This document shows positions 22,278 to 31,986 of a stretch of 64,000 nucleotides of DNA, one piece after another; the first letter of the stretch is position 1; the number at the start of each line of letters is the position of its first letter. The stretch lies in NCBI RefSeq assembly GCF_910592395.1, contig NC_088313.1, forward strand, positions 4,282,501 through 4,346,500. The letters are read 5' to 3'. A program made the position numbers and the translations under genes. A model generated the notes under the pieces. It did no database searches, was not told the DNA's origin, and was given only the letters and a program-made list of their open reading frames with translations. This DNA is from Lineus longissimus (taxonomy: Eukaryota; Nemertea; Pilidiophora; Heteronemertea; Lineidae).

Positions 22278-23016
22278 GATGCATCGATCACACTGGGATC
22301 ATTTTCTTGCCAATTTTTGAACGCTTGCATGACCTGTCTTGTATCAAAGATAGCGCCACCTATTGGTTCCCTATCACATTGAATCCGTCGAAAGTCACTG
22401 TGTCCTTCGCCCACACAATATGTGGCAAACATTCTGATGAACTTTGAGCCTCATATGTTCACCGGCGTGGATTTGGGGATCCAATTAACCTGCTGAGCCG
22501 TGAAACGTGGTGGACGCGTGAAATTAAGACAAAATCGACCCAAAAAACATCAGACCCCCCAACCCTGAAATTATCATGGTGATGACCTGTCAAAAATTCT
22601 ATGGATTTAAGCCCTGGATGAGGTCTTTCTGTCCTGCAAATATTAGGTTCCAGTGAGATATTGGGAAAAAGTTATGGCAGTTGATGTCTAAAGGAAAATG
22701 GCTTAAAATCTATTAGTGGTGTGTAGCCCTACGACACCTGTTGCAGAGGGTTAACAGTTCAAGCCTTTAAGCTATGTAAGTGATTTGCGAATGCGACACA
22801 TAATTACGAATGATTATTTTCACAGAACTTCGAAATCTGATACCGGTATCATAATTATATCCATAATTATATATGACTGTCATTAAGTTTATCGCAAAAA
22901 TCAGCTGCCTCAGGAACTTAACGAAATTTTTCATATTCATGAGGCAAGCTCTTGCTGGTTATGATGGTTATATTATTTCATCGCCCATTGGTGTCGTAGT
23001 TACCAACGTTTTCGAA

Positions 23017-25438
23017 ATGTTTTCGACGATAGAGTTACCAGTGGCCAGTAGCAAAATCCAGGCGGTCTCGCAGGCGCTCTGGTACATTGTGCCTCCCTTC
23101 CTGTTTTCTGTTGGAGAGACAAGACCACAATTGATTTTTTAAGCCTTTTAGCAGTTAAATTGTCAATGTTTGACCGCGACGCATCAAAGAACGCGTGGTG
23201 TTGTGAATCTGAAATTTAGATTATGTTATTCCGGACAGTCGGGCAAGTAAATGGTGAAAAATAAAATGGTGATTGACCACGGAAATTTTTTTTTAATCGA
23301 CAAATTAGACAGACTTTGATATTTCCACTCTTTTCAGCCAACTGGCAGAAAAAACTCAAAACACGCCCCCTATTACCCAATTAGCAAAATTCGAAATTAA
23401 TTTTTTCATCAAATAATTTCTTTATATCTGTAGACTTGCCACAACAAATATTTTTTCAATACCTCTCCAAATATGTACTTGAGAGTAAAAAACATGCACT
23501 CGTCTAATAGATAGGCCTGGACCCTCCAACCTATGAATATTCATTAGTGGTCTTGTCTCAATGAAGGTACATTTCAGGGGTTAACATTTTGAGATTTTTT
23601 TCAAACTAATGTACATGACATCCCACAACTCTCCAACAAAGGAAAGTCATATCTGGACATTTTTGGAGAAATGAGAGACATTTCAAAGAGTGGTACAACT
23701 GTGCCAAAGCGACGAAAGAGGACAAAATCGACAAAAAGTCATGATTTTGCACCCAACAGCACCAAATTCAAAGACCTGCCCTGGCCAGAATAAGCAAGCT
23801 ATGGAGCTGAAACTTTAGGATGTGATTTAGGAATATATTTGCTGCTTAGGGCACAACTTTCAGAATCAAGGCCTAAGTAGTTTCAAAGAAATTACAAAAT
23901 GAATGGCAACACAACAAGACTTGTAAAAATGAAACCGAACTTAGACCGGGGTTAGGTTGACTCTTATTTGGGTCAAATTAAGTTTTTTTCTCATTATTTA
24001 GGCTTGTTTTGACCTTAAATCATCAGCAATACAATATTCTAAATGAATTAGAGTGATTTGAGCACATTCAAATTTTTCACTATATTGACCCAAAATGTAG
24101 TGTAAATAGAGACAAGACCACAATTGATTTTTTAAGCCTTTTAGCAGTTAAATTGTCAATGTTTGACCGCGACGCATCAAAGAACGCGTGGTGTTGTGAA
24201 TCTGAAATTTAGATTATGTTATTCCGGACAGTCGGGCAAGTAAATGGTGAAAAATAAAATGGTGATTGACCACGGAAATTTTTTTTTAATCGACAAATTA
24301 GACAGACTTTGATATTTCCACTCTTTTCAGCCAACTGGCAGAAAAAACTCAAAACACGCCCCCTATTACCCAATTAGCAAAATTCGAAATTAATTTTTTC
24401 ATCAAATAATTTCTTTATATCTGTAGACTTGCCACAACAAATATTTTTTCAATACCTCTCCAAATATGTACTTGAGAGTAAAAAACATGCACTCGTCTAA
24501 TAGATAGGCCTGGACCCTCCAACCTATGAATATTCATTAGTGGTCTTGTCTCTGGAAGTAGCCTCAATATTTTGACAATAACTGTGTTGCTTGTCCGTAG
24601 AGTTGGGAAGGCTTCAACGCGGATTCTACTAATCAGCCTTGCACTTGTGGATACTGCTGTACTCCTTGGAGTGTTGTTTCCAATGTGGTTTGAAATCAGC
24701 CTGGGAATGAGTCCCATTACCTTGATCCCAGCAATATGTCCCATTCACAAATTTACAGCATACTTCTTTCTTCATTGTGCGAGCTGGAATGTCATGCTAA
24801 TAACGGTCGAGAGGTTGATCTCCGTCATTTACCCATTTAAAGCAAAAATAATTTGCACAGCTAAGAACACGTCTTTAGTCATTGGAACAGTATTCCTGTT
24901 TCTGTTCGCCTTGAACACACATCTTCTTGTCTTCTGGAAACAGAAAGAAACAAGAGACACATGCGTAATAGCCACAGAAGCCTATGATGACTTTTATAAT
25001 TTCATTTGGCATGCTATTGACCTTCCTTTCAATAATGGCATTCCCTTCCTTGTAATAGTAGCTTGTAATGTTTCGATTTTGATTGCAGTAATTCGCGGGT
25101 ACAATCAACGAAGGGAACTTCAAAACTCAGGCCATGGTGCGTCAGATCAGTCGGCTCGTATGACCAGTATGACCTACATGTTGACAACTGTCAGTGTGAC
25201 CTTCATCGTATTAACTCTACCCATTTCAGTATTTTATGTTGTTTCTTCCTTCACAAATCTGTTACCAGCGAATGATTTAACTTGGCTCATTCACGATATT
25301 CTCACGTTTTTGTCCTACAGTAATAATGGTATCAATTTCCTCCTTTAATGCTTAAGTGGTAGCCAGTTCAGACGGGAGGTTTGTTTAATGTTTCGCTGCA
25401 GGAATCTCCGACTGGCGCGCCCTATCAATTCGAAGTGA
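23017..25438 (+). pseudogene. A7: class A GPCR pseudogene split by a composite mobile element
   Basis: The ATG at 23017 opens a type A receptor that stops at codon 33 in TM1, where an element of 1437 bp enters. The receptor resumes at 24553 in the same frame. Span 2422 minus 1437 minus a 4-bp target copy gives exactly 981 nt, the family length. A second lesion, TAC to TAA at 25346-25348 in the N-F-L-L-Y motif, would cut the product in TM7. ECL1 and ECL2 (KQKETRDTC) differ from A1 and A3. Confidence 0.9.
23116..24552. mobile_element. Composite element: two identical 444-bp TIR units around a 549-bp core
   Basis: Two direct copies (23116-23559 and 24109-24552) look identical. Each starts GAGACAAGACCAC and ends with its exact inverse, GTGGTCTTGTCTC. 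The target TGGA is duplicated at the outer edges (left ...ctgttgga, right tggaagtagcc). The core 23560-24108 has no ORF of note. The units do not start with TG or end with CA, and I see no primer-binding site or polypurine tract, so an ordinary LTR element is unlikely. A pair of MITE-like DNA elements moving as one, or a tandem dimer, fits better. Identity of the two ends suggests recent arrival or recent recombination. Confidence 0.85.
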
Positions 25439-25451
25439 GATATTTTCGTTT

Positions 25452-25572
25452 TTACACAATTTGTTTTGTCAGAAATGTTTGTCTCATCTACAGTATTATG
25501 TATTTTACTTTGCTTTGATCTCCTACGGCGTTTATAGCATGTACTATTTGAGTGGTAGCCGATCGAACAGGA
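25452..25572 (+). pseudogene. Relic TM7 fragment behind A7
   Basis: tttacacaatttgttttgtc, ctcatctacagta and gtggtagccgatcgaacagg appear in the same order and spacing as after A1 and A3. Confidence 0.55.
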
Positions 25573-27684
25573 TGTGGGGTTGTGGTATCTTGTACTTAAG
25601 TTTATGACTTGTTTTCCGTTGCAAACTTAGCACATTAAGCACAGCGATACGGGGCAAGTCCGGATTCCTGATATTGTGAGGCATATATCAAACCAAAAAT
25701 ACATCCTTACTGAAGGACCAATGGCATGATCAAGGGCCTTATAACCAAGCTTTCCGCTGCCAAGTCATCTTCTATTCACTCTTTACAGTAGAAGTTTCCG
25801 TCATCTAATTATACACAAAAATGGAATCAAAGAAATGACTGGGTGTAATATTGCTCGGGTGCACTCTGTAGGTTTGCCGGAAAGGTTTCCCGCGCCAGAG
25901 GTTGTGCGTGCTAAAAAATTAGGAATGTAGCGGGTTTCTTCATAAGAGTTGAAACAAAACTGAAAAAACGTTAAACACTACAAGAAAAAAAGTTAACTAA
26001 TGAACCAGGCGTTGAACACATTCAGTTAGGGACTATGTCTCAATTTCTTCTAGCCAGCAGTTGACATGGCGTTTGGAGAGATTTCCCTTGCCGACAGCGT
26101 CGGACGCTCTTCGCCAATTGGAAGAATTATTGTCTTCAGCCGGGCGCAGCAGACACAGAAGATCTTTTGGAAGTAAGCGATTGTTATCGCTGAAATAAAA
26201 CCTGTTTGAAAAGAATTAGTTCTTTCCCGCAGCAGTCGCAGACACGGAACCGTTTTTCTACCGGTGTAAATGTAGAAATTGTCCCCCTGGAAGAAGTGTC
26301 CGGTCCGAATTTGTGTTCTGACGGATTATGGTCTAGCGCACAACCCTCAATTTCTCATTGAGTAAGGCGCGTACATTTAAATAAGAGTCTTTCTTTTCCC
26401 CAGATTTTCTATCCTTGGGCATTTCAAACTTCTACACCGGCAACAGAAATCACCCTGACAAACGACTGTTCGCCATATCTGCTACAAGGTACATAATTAG
26501 GGTACTTAATTAATACATGTACATCCTTTGAAGACGACCAGTTGATCAACTAAGTCCTTAGTGATTTAATTTCTAGTTCATCAACTTAGACAGTGATAAA
26601 GTCTGCTCAAAAGGAGGAGTATGCTTTTATAAAAGTTCAGGCGACGCTCTAGCTGTCTACATGTAGATTGGTTTCCACAATCCGGTAATGATAAAATAAT
26701 GATATTTGCCAATCTGCAAGCATGCCTTCTCCAGGCCGTTGGTTAGTGCGCTCAGTCTTACAGTGTCCTGCTCTAAGTCTACATGTACCTAGTTGATGAA
26801 TTCTTTCCAGGTTGGCGCCCATCCTAAAGCTGACTTTCATATTATGGTTAAAGCAATTAGAATCGTCAGTATTAGGATGATAACAACGATGATGGAACAG
26901 CGACATCTACAAGCAATTTCAATATTTATAAGACGTTGACCTCTAATGGTGATTTTGATGAAAGGTTTAACCATTTCTGGTAGTTAGCGAGATGACCTCG
27001 GAAACAGGGATGACATTTTCTAAGAAAGTATACCTCGATCAGACACGTCAGAGCTCAGCCGACTCCAGGGTGAGAAAAGTTAACGCAAGTTAGTGAGCCT
27101 TCAACTTCATCTTGGTTATATATAGTTGATGAAAATACATTCAATTACAAATGGGATTTTTTTGTTATTAGCCAGACCTCCCCTCGTGACACGACAACTC
27201 TGATTGAGATTGACAGACCGCTTTCTGGCTTGATGGGGACTTCTGCAGGAAACAATGTGACAGTATATGTTCCGTAAGAGAATACTAAAAGACCTACTTC
27301 ATCACGTAATGTTCTTGGAAGTTGTTGTCTTTGAACAGAGGAAGACGCTCCGAGATATAACAGAATTTGGAAAATGAAGTCGAGGGAACGCTCATTGTAT
27401 TCGCCTATGACACATGTTGCAGAGGGTTAATAGTTCAAGCCTTTAAGCTATGTAGTGATTTGCGATTGGGACACATATTTACGAATGATTGTTTTCACAG
27501 CACTTCAAAATCTGATACCGTTATCATAATTATACCTTTTTATGACTGTTATCAGGTTTATCGCAAAAATCAGCTGCCTCAGGAACTTAATGAAATTTTT
27601 CATATTCATGAGGCAAGCTCTTGCTGGTTATGAGGGATATATTATTTCATCGCCCATCGGTATCGCAGTTTCAAACATTTTCGA
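25573..27684. repeat. A-to-B intergenic spacer, unit 4
   Basis: Third well-preserved copy of the A-to-B spacer; from about 26450 it is close to 3230-4470 and 11140-12381. It contains the B upstream module with a TATA element at 27117 and a tgttttcacag acceptor-like site near 27500. No gene seen. Confidence 0.6.
27117..27125 (+). promoter_or_regulatory. TATA-like element upstream of B8
   Basis: TATATATAG lies 568 bp before the B8 start, in the conserved upstream block. Confidence 0.45.
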
Positions 27685-28665
27685 ATGTTTTCGACGGCAG
27701 AGTTACCAGTGGCTAGCAGCGAAATCCGGGCGATCTCGCAATTGCTCTGGTTCTGTGTTCCACCCATCATTTGTTCTGTTGGAAGTGGCCTCAATATTTT
27801 GACAATAATTGTGCTGGTTGCCCGACGATTTGGGAAGGCTTCAACACGAATCCTACTAATCAGCCTTGCACTAACGGACACTGCTGTTCTCCTCGGAGTG
27901 TTGCTGCCAGAATGGTTCGAATCGATCCCCGGAATACCTTCAATTTTCTTTATCCCAGCAGTGTGTCCCATTCACAGATTTAACGCATACTTTTTTCCTT
28001 ACTGTGCTAAGTGGAATGTCATGCTTGTAACGATCGAGAGGTGGATATCCGTTATATACCCATTTAAAGCAAAGATAATTTGTACAAATAAGAACACGTC
28101 TATAGTAATTGGAACAGTATTCCTGTTTCTGTTTGCCTTTAACACACATTTTCTTGTCTTCTGGAAACAAAATGAAGCAAGAGACGATTGCGTAATCGCT
28201 ACAGAGGCTTATGATGACTTTTTTCACTTCATATTTCAGGTTCTTGAACTATTTGTTCCCAATGGCATTCCTCTCTATGTGATAGTAGCTTGTAATGTCT
28301 CGATTATGATAGCAGTAATTCGGGGGTATAACCAACGGAGGCAACTTCAAAATCCGGGGCATAGTGCGTCAGATCAGTCGGCTCGAATGAGCAGCATGAC
28401 CTACATGTTGACAACTGTCAGTGTGACCTTTATCGTATTAACTCTCCCTCTTTTAATATTTTTCGTCGTTTCTACCTACACAAATCTGTTGCCGAGGAAC
28501 GATTTGAATTGGCTCATTTACGCTGCACTCTCCTTTTTATCCTACAGCAATCATGGTATCAATTTCCTCCTTTACTGCTTAAGTGGTAGCCAGTTCAGAC
28601 GGGAGGTTTGTTTAATGTTTCGCTGCAGAAATCTCGGAGTAGCGCGCCCTATAAATCTGAAGTAA
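27685..28665 (+). CDS. B8: rhodopsin-class peptide-receptor-like GPCR, type B (intact, 326 aa)
   Basis: Intact single-exon receptor, closest to B2 and B4 over the whole length. It carries N37, D65, Cys94/Cys169, E118-R119-W120, Pro126 in ICL2, N293-F-L-L-Y297 and helix 8 F-R-R. Its ECL1 is the B type ESIPGIPSIFFIPA, and ECL2 starts KQNEARDDC. TM5 is entered by F-V-P-N-G-I-P where B4 and B6 have F-V-T-N, a change shared with B2. The start is the family ATG. The last 125 bp of the gene (from 28541) and its 3' flank belong to the 9.2-kb duplication and match the end of B12 exactly, so this gene's end was made uniform with B12. Confidence 0.85.
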   Translation: MFSTAELPVASSEIRAISQLLWFCVPPIICSVGSGLNILTIIVLVARRFGKASTRILLISLALTDTAVLLGVLLPEWFESIPGIPSIFFIPAVCPIHRFNAYFFPYCAKWNVMLVTIERWISVIYPFKAKIICTNKNTSIVIGTVFLFLFAFNTHFLVFWKQNEARDDCVIATEAYDDFFHFIFQVLELFVPNGIPLYVIVACNVSIMIAVIRGYNQRRQLQNPGHSASDQSARMSSMTYMLTTVSVTFIVLTLPLLIFFVVSTYTNLLPRNDLNWLIYAALSFLSYSNHGINFLLYCLSGSQFRREVCLMFRCRNLGVARPINLK

Positions 28666-29548
28666 GGTTATTCTTCTACTTTCTGATTTTTGAGATGCAC
28701 GCTAGACAGTAAGCCGGTTCTGGTGAAAGTCGACTGTCCAAGAGAGTTCTACCACAGAGCCCCAGCTTTGTGGTCAGAGTGGTGTCCTTTGGCCAGTATT
28801 CCTCTCTGTTCTTCATACGGGAGTAGGTCTGAAGCCATGAGCTGAAAATCTGGTCGTCAACTCCACATTCACATCGAGCAGATAATCGTCACCCTATTCT
28901 GTGTAAGGCGTTTTCTGAGTCGGCAGTGCCATGTATGTGCGTGGACAGTGGATCCCCACCTGTCATGCCTTCTGTCTAGCTTGGTAATGTTGTCAGTCAG
29001 TGACTTGTACAAATGTTACCATTGTTTTCATCTCTATTTTTTTGTCGGCTTAAGATATGCTCATGGAACTATTAATCTGTTCGCAGAAACTGCTTGGCTC
29101 ATCTACGGTAATTCTTTCACTCTCTTTTCTTTTGCCGATGATAACATCAATTTCTTCATGTATATATGGACGCATATACATTGTTATATTTTAGTGGTAG
29201 CCGACTGAACGGGAGTTGGAGTTGTCGTCTCTCAAGTACCAAGTTCATGACTTGTTTTCATGTTCATGTATCTAACTAAACACAACAGGCAATAAATCAC
29301 AGCGGTGCAGCGCAATTACGATCTCATGTTCGTACGAGGTTAGTATCAAAATATGTTTACATTATAAAGGGACCATTATATATATGATCACGATTATAAT
29401 TGTCAACAGTGAATCGCAAAAACCAGCTGCCTCAGCAACTAACAACGGTTAACATCATATTTAGAAATGTTGGCAAGCTCTTTGTGGTTATGACGTATAT
29501 ATTTCATCGCCCATCGGTGTCGCAGTACATGTGCCAACATTATACGAA
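28666..29548. repeat. B 3' module and leader before C9
   Basis: Non-coding. Holds the B 3' module with the best-preserved TM7 relic (29071-29213), then leader-like words (aaaaaccagctgcctcagca) before the C9 relic. Confidence 0.55.
29071..29213 (+). pseudogene. Relic TM7 fragment behind B8 (best preserved)
   Basis: From 29076 onward one frame reads NLFAETAWLIYG, then NSFTLFSFADDNINFFMY. This lines up with the receptor's own NLLP.NDL.WLI and LTFLSYSNNGINFLLY. After a short TA-rich insertion, tagtggtagccgactgaacggg matches the helix 8 codons. Just upstream, tgttgtcagtcagtg and tttttttgtcgg recall the TM6 codons. This is a decayed second copy of the receptor's 3' end, not part of the B8 reading frame. 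Confidence 0.75.
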
Positions 29549-29936
29549 ATGTTTTCGTCGGAGTCACCAGCAGCTTGCAGCGATATCCAGCCGGTTCGTA
29601 AGGCGCTCCGGTACTTTGTGCCACCCTTCCTGTGTACTGTTGAAAGGAGCCTCAATGATTTGACAATAACTGTGCTCCTTGGCCGCAGCGTTTAGAAGGC
29701 TTCAACACGAATCCTTCTAATCAGCCTTGCACTTGTGGATACTGCTGTTCTCCTTGGAGTGTTGTTGCCAATGTGGTTTGAAATCAGCCTAGGAATGAGT
29801 CCCATTACCCTAATCCCAGCAATATGTCCCATTCACAGATTTACAGCATACTTCTTTCTTCATTGTGCGCGCTGGAATATCATGTTATAATAACGGTCGA
29901 GAGGTGGATATCCGTCATATACCCATTTAAAGCAAG
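29549..29936 (+). pseudogene. C9: truncated receptor pseudogene (TM1-TM3)
   Basis: Family-type ATG, then TM1 to the end of ICL2. Lesions: an in-frame TAG after the TM1 basic residues (gcgtttagaaggcttc), and a 2-bp insertion before the E-R-W codons (catgttataataacggtc). Homology stops after catttaaagcaag at 29936. The sequence then jumps into receptor upstream spacer (cctttgaaaatggccggttg), so TM4-TM7 were lost in a deletion that fused this copy to the next gene's upstream region. Confidence 0.85.
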
Positions 29937-31008
29937 TACCTTTGAAAATGGCCGGTTGATCAACTAATCCTTATATTGATTTATAATTCATCAATTTAGG
30001 TAGTGGTGAAATCTGCTCAAAAGGAAGAGTATGCTTTTCAAAAAGTTCAGGTGTCGCTCAAGCACGTCTACAGTAGATTGTTTCCTACAATCCGGTAATG
30101 ATGATGATATTTGCCTGTCCTGAAGCATCCCTTCCTAAATCTGACTTTCATATTATGGTTAAAGCAATTAGGATCGTCAGTATAAAGATGATAACAACGA
30201 TGATGGAACAGCGACATCTACAAGCAATGTCAATATTTTTATGAAGTCGATGACATCTAAGTGTTATTTTGATGCAAGGTTTAAGCATTAGCTGTGTGTT
30301 AAGAGATGACCTCAGGAACAGGGATGACATTTCTAGGAAATCATTCCTCGATCAGATCCCAGCAGAGGCGGGCCGTTGAGAATTGTTGGGCTGATTCTCC
30401 AGGGTGAGATAAGTTAACGTAACAAGCTAGTGATCGACGGCTCTGGTCATTATGAGTAGCTGGAGGAAAATACATTTAAATACAAATGGGAATTTTGTGT
30501 GATAAGCTAAATCTCCCTTGTTGACAGGACAACTCTGATTGAGACTGACAGCCAGCTTTCTGGCTTCATTTGGACTTTCCTGCAGTAAACAATGTGTCAG
30601 TATGTGAGATGAAGATAAAAGGACCTACTTTATCACGCAATATTCTTGAAATTTGTTATCTTCGAATAAAAGAAGACGCTCGGAGATGAAACTGAATTTG
30701 GAAAAGGACGTCCAGAGAGGCTCATTGGACTCGAACCTGTTGGTTTCCACTTCAAGCCTAACGGCTATGTCAGTGATTTGAGAATGGGGCACATGCATGT
30801 TAAAATGAAAAATTGCACTGAACAGCAAAATCTGATACTGGTATCGCCATTATATGATTGTCAACACTTAATCGCAAAAAAAACAGCTGCCGCGGCAACT
30901 AACAACGGCTATCTTCATATCTAGTTGGCAAGCTCTGGCTGGTTATGACGGAAATACTTCAACGCCCATCGGTGTCGCAGTTACAATCAACTACCAACAT
31001 TTTACGAA
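29937..31008. repeat. Upstream module of D10
   Basis: Receptor upstream spacer from about 29937 (cctttgaaaatggcc) to the D10 start. The expected TATA site is deleted: gagtagctggaggaaaatac replaces the stretch that holds TATATATA in A and B copies. The splice-acceptor-like tract is also lost (gcactgaacag near 30815). Confidence 0.55.
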
Positions 31009-31986
31009 ATGTTTTCGACAGTGTCACCAGTGGCTGGCAGGGATCACCAGGCAGCCTTGAAGGCGCTCTGGCACATTGTGCCACCCTTCCTGTGTTCTGT
31101 TGGAAGCAGCCTCAATATTTTGACAATAACTGTGTTGCTTGCCCGTAGAGTTGGGAAGGCTTCAACGCGGATCCTACTCATCAGCCTTGCACTTACGGAT
31201 ACTTCCGTACTCCTTGGAGTGTTGTTGCCAAGATATCTTGAAATCAGCCGAGGAATGAGTCTTTCTACCTTTAGCCCAGCAATATGTCCCATTCACAAAT
31301 TTACAGCATACTTCTTTCTTCACTATGCGAGCTGGAATATCATGCTAATAACGGTCGAGAGGTGGATATCCGTCATATACCCATTTAAAGCAAAAATAAT
31401 TAACACAGCTAAGAACACGTCTTTAGTCATTGGAACAGTATTCCTGTTTCTGTTCGCCTTGAACACACATTTTCTTGTCTTCTGGATACAGAATGAAACC
31501 AGAGACAGATGTGTTATAACCACAATGGCCTATGCTGAGTTTTTTGCTTTTATATGGCAAGTTATTGACCTACTTGTTATCAATGGCATCCCCATCCTTG
31601 TGATAGTAGCTTGTAATGTTTCGATTTTGATTGCAGTAATTCGTGGTTACAATCAACGGAGGCAACTTCAAAACTCAGGCAATGGTACGTCAGATCAGTC
31701 GGCTCGTATGACCAGTATGACCTACATGTTGACAACTGTCAGTGTGACCTTCATCGTATTAACTCTACCCATTTCAGTATTCTATATTGTTTATTCCTAC
31801 ACAAATCTGTTGCCAGTGAGTGTTTTAACTTGGCTCATTCACGATATTCTCACGTTCTTCTCCTACAGTAATAATGGTATCAATTTCCTCCTTTACTGCT
31901 TAAGTGGTAGGCAGTTCAGACGGGAGGTTTGTCTGATGATTCGCTGCAGGAATCTCCGACTGGCGCGCCCTCTATATCCGAAGTAA
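31009..31986 (+). CDS. D10: rhodopsin-class peptide-receptor-like GPCR, type D (intact, 325 aa)
   Basis: Intact single-exon receptor with a type-specific N-terminus (MFSTVSPVAGRDHQAALKAL), one residue shorter than types A and B. It has N36, D64, Cys93/Cys168, E117-R118-W119 and N292-F-L-L-Y296. ECL1 is EISRGMSLSTFSPA. ECL2 has IQNETRDRC with an N-E-T glycosylation sequon at about residue 162 that A3, B4, B8 and B12 lack. TM5 entry is VINGIPILVIV, and the C-terminus ends RPLYPK. Only the MFST start is available; the upstream MTVI-type ORF is absent. The protein reads as identical to D14. Its upstream region has lost the TATA module, so its expression may differ from type A and B genes (inference). 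Confidence 0.85.
   Translation: MFSTVSPVAGRDHQAALKALWHIVPPFLCSVGSSLNILTITVLLARRVGKASTRILLISLALTDTSVLLGVLLPRYLEISRGMSLSTFSPAICPIHKFTAYFFLHYASWNIMLITVERWISVIYPFKAKIINTAKNTSLVIGTVFLFLFALNTHFLVFWIQNETRDRCVITTMAYAEFFAFIWQVIDLLVINGIPILVIVACNVSILIAVIRGYNQRRQLQNSGNGTSDQSARMTSMTYMLTTVSVTFIVLTLPISVFYIVYSYTNLLPVSVLTWLIHDILTFFSYSNNGINFLLYCLSGRQFRREVCLMIRCRNLRLARPLYPK

Larger units (their letters stand above)
20922..23016. repeat. B 3' module after B6, then 5' flank of A7
   Basis: The B 3' module runs to about 21480, with a TM7-like echo at 21301-21384. A stretch at 21480-21830 is seen nowhere else in the window. From 21834 the sequence repeats 150-1432, the flank of A1. It contains a 65-bp inverted repeat (21862-21926 against 22213-22277). 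The TATA module is absent, as for A1. Confidence 0.6.

Noticed and set aside
23116-24552. A short LTR retrotransposon (TRIM)
   Set aside because: The repeats lack TG...CA ends, and no primer-binding site or polypurine tract was seen; each repeat has its own inverted ends.
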